In this document: in pieces, positions 59,658 to 64,000 of the stretch | Position numbering within the stretch: the first letter of the stretch is position 1 | Layout of the letters: each line of letters opens with the position of its first letter | Assembly: GCA_964528595.1 (NCBI GenBank) | Contig: CAZGTM010000004.1 | Location: 1-64,000, forward strand | Reading direction: 5' to 3' | Source of the DNA: CAYFKJ01 sp964528595 | Lineage (GTDB): Bacteria; Pseudomonadota; Alphaproteobacteria; UBA2966 | DNA length: 64,000 bases | Made by a program: the position numbers and the translations under genes | Notes under the pieces: model-generated | What the model was told of the DNA's origin: nothing | What the model saw: only the letters and a program-made list of their open reading frames with translations | Database searches by the model: none

Positions 59658-61397
59658 ATGGCGCAGGGCGCTCCAGCTGTTGAAACCGCCGCCGAGGCAT
59701 TTCTCGCCCGCCTCGGCGAGCACGGCGTCGATTACCTGTTCGGCAACGCCGGAACCGACTTCCCGTCCATCATCGAAGCCTACTGCAAGGCGGCCGAAAC
59801 CGGCCTGAAGGTGCCAACACCGATCGCCGTGCCGCATGAGAACCTCGCCGTGGCCATGGCACACGGCTATTACCAGTCCACGGGCCGGCCCCAGGCGGTG
59901 ATGCTGCATGTCAACGTCGGCACGGCGAACGCCCTCTGCGGCCTGCTGAACGCTTCGCGCGACAACGTGCCGGTCTTGTTGTTCGCCGGCCGCTCACCGC
60001 TGACCGAGGACGAGAGCTTCGGCGCCCGCACGGTTTTCATCCATTGGGGCCAGGAGATGTTCGACCAGGCCGGCATGGTGCGCGAGGCGGTCAAGTGGGA
60101 CTACGAGTTGCGCACCCCCGGACAGGCCGCCCAAGTCGTCGACCGCGCCGTCGCCCTTGCCATGAGCGAACCGCGCGGCCCGACGTACGTTTCCCTGCCG
60201 CGCGAAGTTCTGGCGCAGGCACCCGACGGGGCCACGCCGGAGGTCCGGGGCGCAACGCCGGCCTCACCGCCGGCGCCCGATGCCACGGCAATCGCCGAGC
60301 TCGCCGACTCGGTCGCCGCGGCGGAAAATCCCCTGATCATCACCTCGGGCCTGGGCCGCCGTGACGAAGATGTGGGCGTGTTGTCGAGATTGGCGGAGAC
60401 CCATGCCATTCCGGTCATCCCCTACCGTCCGCGCTATGTCGCCCTGCCCACCGATCATCCCATGCATTTGGGGTTCGAGCCGGCCGCGCACATCAAATCG
60501 GCGGACCTCATCATGGTTGTGGACTGCGACGTGCCCTGGCTGCCCAAGCTGCACACGCCCAATCCCAACGCCAAAGTCGTGCAGATCGGCCCCGACCCCA
60601 TATACAGCGGCTACGTCATGCGGACCTTCCCCTGCCACCTCGGCATCACCGGGCGGCCCGACATGGTCCTGGCCGAGCTTGACCGCAGGCTTGGCGAACG
60701 AGGCGCCATGAACAACATCGAGGCACGGCGGGACCGGATAGCGGAAATCAGAAATGCCGCGGCCGATGTCCGCACCAAGGCGATCGAAGCGGCGGCCGTC
60801 AAGCCGCTGTCGACGACGCCATGGGTCGCCGCCTGTCTCAACGACATCAAACGGAGCGACGATATCGTGATAACCGAGATGGTCTTCCCGCTGCATCTGA
60901 TGGACTTCGACCGCCCGGGAACCCACTTCGGCATGAGCCCGGCCGGCGGTCTGGGCTGGGGATTGGGCGCCGGTATCGGCCAAAAACTCGGCCGGCCGGA
61001 ACGGCGGGTCATCGCCCTGGTCGGCGACGGCGGCTACATGTTCGGCAATCCGACGCCGGCGCACTACATTTGCGAAGCCCTGGGCCTTCCCATCCTCACC
61101 ATCATCCTGAACAACGAGATGTGGGGCGCCGTACGCCGCGCCACCCTGAGCATGTACCCCGACGGCGCCGCCTCGCGCTCGAACGATGCGCCGCTGACGC
61201 ACCTCAAACCCTCGCCCCGCTTCGAACACGTGGTCGAGGCCTCGGGCGGTTACGCCGAACGGGTCGAAAGTGCGGCGGATTTGCCCGCCGCTCTGGAGCG
61301 CGCCTGCCATGCAATCGATGTTGAAAAACGCCAAGCTGTGCTTAATGTCATATGCGAGTATTCCGATGGTGCCGCCGCACAGGACGCTCGGCGCTGA
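59658..61397 (+). CDS. Thiamine diphosphate-dependent enzyme
   Basis: A 579-residue ThDP enzyme of the acetolactate synthase / benzoylformate decarboxylase group. The catalytic glutamate is E61 in VPHENLAVAMAHGY, and the ThDP motif runs from GDGGYMFGN (residues 456-464) to NNEMWG (near 483). GNAGTDFPSII opens the PYR domain. It probably decarboxylates or ligates a 2-keto acid. No regulatory subunit gene is near, so an ILV synthase is unlikely. P450 follows 32 bp downstream. Confidence 0.9.
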   Translation: MAQGAPAVETAAEAFLARLGEHGVDYLFGNAGTDFPSIIEAYCKAAETGLKVPTPIAVPHENLAVAMAHGYYQSTGRPQAVMLHVNVGTANALCGLLNASRDNVPVLLFAGRSPLTEDESFGARTVFIHWGQEMFDQAGMVREAVKWDYELRTPGQAAQVVDRAVALAMSEPRGPTYVSLPREVLAQAPDGATPEVRGATPASPPAPDATAIAELADSVAAAENPLIITSGLGRRDEDVGVLSRLAETHAIPVIPYRPRYVALPTDHPMHLGFEPAAHIKSADLIMVVDCDVPWLPKLHTPNPNAKVVQIGPDPIYSGYVMRTFPCHLGITGRPDMVLAELDRRLGERGAMNNIEARRDRIAEIRNAAADVRTKAIEAAAVKPLSTTPWVAACLNDIKRSDDIVITEMVFPLHLMDFDRPGTHFGMSPAGGLGWGLGAGIGQKLGRPERRVIALVGDGGYMFGNPTPAHYICEALGLPILTIILNNEMWGAVRRATLSMYPDGAASRSNDAPLTHLKPSPRFEHVVEASGGYAERVESAADLPAALERACHAIDVEKRQAVLNVICEYSDGAAAQDARR

Positions 61398-61429
61398 AGC
61401 AATACGATTTGGGGGATGCGAGAAAGATC

Positions 61430-62644
61430 ATGAGTGACGCCGAATTCGCCCGCTCGTTCGACTTGAACGCCATCGATCAGGATTTCATCGACGATCCGTT
61501 TCCGACCCTGCGTAAGCTCAGGGAGCACGATCCGGTGCATCGCAATCCCGACGGCTCGCTGTACCTCACGCGCTACGAGGATGTGCTGTCGGCCTACCGC
61601 AATCCGGCCATGAGCTCCGACAAGAAGGTCGCCTTCAAGGAGAAGTTCGGCGAAGGCCCGCTTTATACCCACCACACCACCAGCCTGATTTTCAACGACC
61701 CGCCCTACCACACGACCGTGCGCAAATTGCTGTCAGTCGCCTTCACACCACGCAAGCTCAGGGAAATGGAGCCGTTGATTGCCCAGGTCGTGGATGGACT
61801 TCTTGACCGGCTGGAGGACGAGAAAGAATTCGATTTCATCCCCAACTACGCCATGGCGCTGCCGACCGAGATCATCTCCTTCATGCTGGGCATCCCGGAA
61901 GAGCACCGCCACCTGCTGAGGCCCTATTCCCTGAAAATCCTCGGCGCGTTGGATCCGGTGGTGCCGGAGGACAGGCTGAAGGCCGGCCACGATGCCGTCG
62001 CCGAGTTCGGCGAGTTGTTGACCGAGCTGATCGCGCAGCGCCGCGCCAAGGGAGATCAGACGGGCGCCCAGGGAGAGGTGTTGGCGGCGCTGATATTCGG
62101 GGAAGCCGAGGGCCGCACGCTGACCGAACTGGAACTGGTACAGAACTGCATCTTCCTGCTCAACGCCGGGCACGAAACGACGACCAGCATGGTCGGCAAC
62201 GGCGTCGGCATGCTGCTGGACCACCCGGACCAGCTACACCGCCTGCAGACCGATCCCTCGCTGATCGCCAGTGCTGTCGAGGAAATTCTGCGCTACCAAA
62301 GCCCGCTTCAGATCGGCAACCGCATGGCGACGAACGACGTCGAGTTCGGCGGCGAAACGTTTCCCGCAGGCACCTATGTTCACGTCTCCATCGCCGGCGC
62401 CAACCGTGACCCGGCGGAATTCGACAATCCGGAAAACGTCGACATCTCGCGCCGGCCGAACCGCCACTTGGCCTTCGCCATGGGCCACCACATCTGCCTC
62501 GGCGCCACCCTGGCCCGCCTGGAGGGTAAAATCGCCATCGGCCGCCTGGTCGAACGGTTTCCGAACATCAGGCGCAACGGACCCTCCGAGCATCTGGGAC
62601 TTGCCCGTTTCCGCGGCTACAACCACCTGCCGGTGGCGATCTAG
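61430..62644 (+). CDS. Cytochrome P450
   Basis: A 404-residue soluble P450. The I-helix oxygen motif is AGHETT (246-251), the ExxR pair is E285 and R288, and the haem ligand is C356 in FAMGHHICLGATLARLE. Length and lack of a membrane anchor fit bacterial class I enzymes, which need a ferredoxin and reductase; neither gene is in the window. The substrate is unknown. The ATG at 61430 begins after a GGGGGA stretch. Its last 4 bp overlap the convergent sulfotransferase-like gene. Confidence 0.95.
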   Translation: MSDAEFARSFDLNAIDQDFIDDPFPTLRKLREHDPVHRNPDGSLYLTRYEDVLSAYRNPAMSSDKKVAFKEKFGEGPLYTHHTTSLIFNDPPYHTTVRKLLSVAFTPRKLREMEPLIAQVVDGLLDRLEDEKEFDFIPNYAMALPTEIISFMLGIPEEHRHLLRPYSLKILGALDPVVPEDRLKAGHDAVAEFGELLTELIAQRRAKGDQTGAQGEVLAALIFGEAEGRTLTELELVQNCIFLLNAGHETTTSMVGNGVGMLLDHPDQLHRLQTDPSLIASAVEEILRYQSPLQIGNRMATNDVEFGGETFPAGTYVHVSIAGANRDPAEFDNPENVDISRRPNRHLAFAMGHHICLGATLARLEGKIAIGRLVERFPNIRRNGPSEHLGLARFRGYNHLPVAI

Positions 62645-63486
62645 CCGGGCCCCGGTTGGAAAGTCGAGGCCCAGCGATAATACGATTGCGGAAACCCGTA
62701 ACCTATTCCTTCGTAGCGCGCTATTACGCCGGCCAACTCCGGATCGTGCCGGGCCATTTCGGTGGCGAACATGAGCCGGAAGGTTTCCGGCCACAACTCG
62801 AAAATCTCGTCGTCTGACAACGAACCGACGGCGGAGTGCGCGTTTTCTTTCGTGGACATGCGCTCAGCAAGCGCCTGTTCCAGGAATTCCCGCTCCCCGC
62901 CCAATAAATCGGTCAGGTGAAACAAAGCGTAATCACGGTTGGACACCATTTTCTCGAACAACAAACACTCGTCATCAGCGCTTGAATCCAGATTTTCGAC
63001 GTCGGTTCGAACGACTTCATTGCACAGCGTCTGAAACTTGGCCTCGGCCGACGTGAATTCGCGGGTCTCGATTTGAGTCCGCTCTAGAACGTGCCCCCGA
63101 TCGGCGGCCAGCGCGTAAACATTCTGCCCGGCTTCAACGCTGTAACCGAGGAAGTCCCTGTAATGATGCGTGAACAAGCTATGCAATCTGGTGAAGGGAT
63201 TGCGGATCATGAACTTGTGCGAACCGCCGGCTTCGGTGACCAGTGCCTTACCGTCAGGTCCATAGAATGAGTGGACCGCGCCGAAACTCATCATATCCCC
63301 GGTCAGACGGCGCAGTTCCAACAAGCCGGGAAAGAACCTACCGCTAACCAGAGAAGTCCCGTCGCCGAGAAACGGATTTTCGCGCATTCCGTGAAAGCAG
63401 ACGATGTTGGGATGGCTGTTGAGTAGATTGCTAAGCCACAGCGTCGCCGTTCCCCCCGCCGACGAGATGTTGAATATCTTGCGCAA
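62641..63486 (-). CDS. Sulfotransferase-like protein
   Basis: A 281-residue protein that looks like a sulfotransferase-fold P-loop enzyme. The N-terminus KIFNISSAGGTATLWLSNLL is a PAPS-binding-like loop followed by HPNIVCFHG, and KFMIRNPFTRLHSLFTHHY resembles the 3'-phosphate-binding motif. The start is TTG at 63484-63486 after GGGGGAAG. No close named family is recognised, and the substrate is unknown. It converges on the P450 with a 4-bp overlap. Confidence 0.6.
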   Translation of the reverse strand: MRKIFNISSAGGTATLWLSNLLNSHPNIVCFHGMRENPFLGDGTSLVSGRFFPGLLELRRLTGDMMSFGAVHSFYGPDGKALVTEAGGSHKFMIRNPFTRLHSLFTHHYRDFLGYSVEAGQNVYALAADRGHVLERTQIETREFTSAEAKFQTLCNEVVRTDVENLDSSADDECLLFEKMVSNRDYALFHLTDLLGGEREFLEQALAERMSTKENAHSAVGSLSDDEIFELWPETFRLMFATEMARHDPELAGVIARYEGIGYGFPQSYYRWASTFQPGPG

Positions 63487-63597
63487 GATCTTCCCCCAAG
63501 TATCTCTCTATAATGCCATTAGCATCGGAATCCCGTAAAGATTTGTCTCGCAGCATTTTCAGCCACAATAAAATTGGCATCAAAATAACAACTTCTG

Positions 63598-63747
63598 CTT
63601 GCCGACATTAGTGCCTGCGGCAGTCGCGTTTCGGCATGGCGAGACGTCGCTCCCGATTACGACCATGCCGGCATCACGTCATTCCTGGCGGCTCAGGTCC
63701 TGATGAATTTCGTCGGCTATATCTTCCATCACCGCAGCATGCGCTAA
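63598..63747 (+). other. Orphan open tail before the partial transporter
   Basis: The frame ending TAA at 63745-63747 reads YDHAGITSFLAAQVLMNFVGYIFHHRSMR at its end and stays open for about 50 codons, with no start codon or ribosome site that I trust. The hydrophobic run and basic end look like the tail of a small membrane protein, but I cannot confirm a gene. The rest of the 257-bp gap, 63487-63597, shows nothing clear. Confidence 0.25.
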
Positions 63748-64000
63748 TCCGGCGGCTCCCCCGCCCGCTTCCCGCCGAACAGCATCTCCTTAGCCGCCAA
63801 CGCCGCGCCGCCGGTGATCAACAGGCAGGCGACGGCGATGGCGCCGGTAAGCGGCGCCAGTCCGAAGGCGATCAGCAGCAAGGTCGACAGCAATGGTGCG
63901 GCGTAGGATGCCGCCCCCAGCACCCGGATATCGCCGCGTTTGACGCCGATGTCCCAGAGGAAAAATGCCGCGCCGACCGGCCCGAGACCCAAACCCAGGA
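63744..64000 (-). CDS. DMT-family (EamA) transporter, C-terminal part
   Basis: The 5' end lies beyond the window; 85 codons of the C-terminus are visible. They show two to three hydrophobic helices (APLLSTLLLIAFGLAPL, AIAVACLLITGGAALAA) and a short basic-acidic tail. The segment GLGPVGAAFFLWDIGVKRGD and ASYAAPLLSTLL are typical of the second EamA repeat. It is unrelated in sequence to the DMT protein at 41.1 kb beyond the fold. Confidence 0.8.
   Translation of the reverse strand, partial: LGLGLGPVGAAFFLWDIGVKRGDIRVLGAASYAAPLLSTLLLIAFGLAPLTGAIAVACLLITGGAALAAKEMLFGGKRAGEPPD

Overview
The window is high-GC, densely packed chromosomal DNA from an alphaproteobacterium, most likely a member of Rhodospirillales or a close relative. 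This rests on gene content and order: an ethylmalonyl-CoA pathway block, tlpA/argH/lptM/lysA/DUF4175, ftsE-ftsX-(HAD)-ydcF-plsC, chorismate mutase-hisC-tyrA, and a B12-dependent (class II) ribonucleotide reductase. No rRNA, tRNA, CRISPR array or complete insertion sequence was seen.

Layout. 1-1.9 kb holds a pRiA4b ORF-3-like gene and a phage head remnant: an intact gpE-like capsid gene preceded by a gpD-like decoration gene that has lost its N-terminus. 1.9-11.3 kb is mixed housekeeping: dsbB-like, coq7, two NAD(P)-dependent oxidoreductases, an HNH nuclease, a DUF3179 protein, a CoA-transferase, a DNA glycosylase, gluQ and a drug-efflux MFS. 11.5-26.3 kb is rpsU followed by a metabolic island centred on the ethylmalonyl-CoA pathway: ethylmalonyl-CoA mutase, divergent from crotonyl-CoA carboxylase/reductase and methylsuccinyl-CoA dehydrogenase, then two universal stress proteins, a twin-TM protein, an ATP:cob(I)alamin adenosyltransferase, ETF beta and alpha, and 3-hydroxyacyl-CoA dehydrogenase. 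A block on the opposite strand (tfoX-like plus two tandem class III adenylate cyclases with TPR tails) sits between the adenosyltransferase and etfBA.

26.3-40.4 kb is core biosynthesis and cell envelope: tlpA, argH, lptM, lysA, a large TIGR02302 membrane protein, hpt, a zinc-ribbon DUF3426 protein, ftsEX, a HAD phosphatase, ydcF, plsC and nrdJ. Three perfect DnaA boxes lie upstream of the nrdJ promoter. 40.5-50.6 kb is mixed: chaC-like, a DMT transporter, DUF2125, a GcvA-like regulator with DUF1127, two methyltransferases, the tyrA-hisC-chorismate mutase operon, gloB and a cupin.

50.6-62.6 kb is the most accessory-looking part. It has two amidohydrolase/decarboxylase-superfamily proteins, a TAXI-type TRAP transporter, a short-chain dehydrogenase, an acyl-CoA/AMP ligase, a UbiD-family decarboxylase, a ThDP-dependent enzyme and a cytochrome P450. 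Together these suggest uptake and breakdown of an organic, possibly aromatic, acid by a route I cannot name. The window ends with a sulfotransferase-like protein and a truncated DMT transporter.

Coenzyme B12 links three enzymes here (mutase, adenosyltransferase, class II RNR), and ETF plausibly serves the methylsuccinyl-CoA dehydrogenase. The strongest regulatory signals are two palindromes between the mutase and ccr, the DnaA boxes at nrdJ, a palindrome upstream of the second usp gene, a run of four hairpins after lysA, and a dispersed palindromic repeat present three times. All functional calls are from reading the sequence, without database searches.
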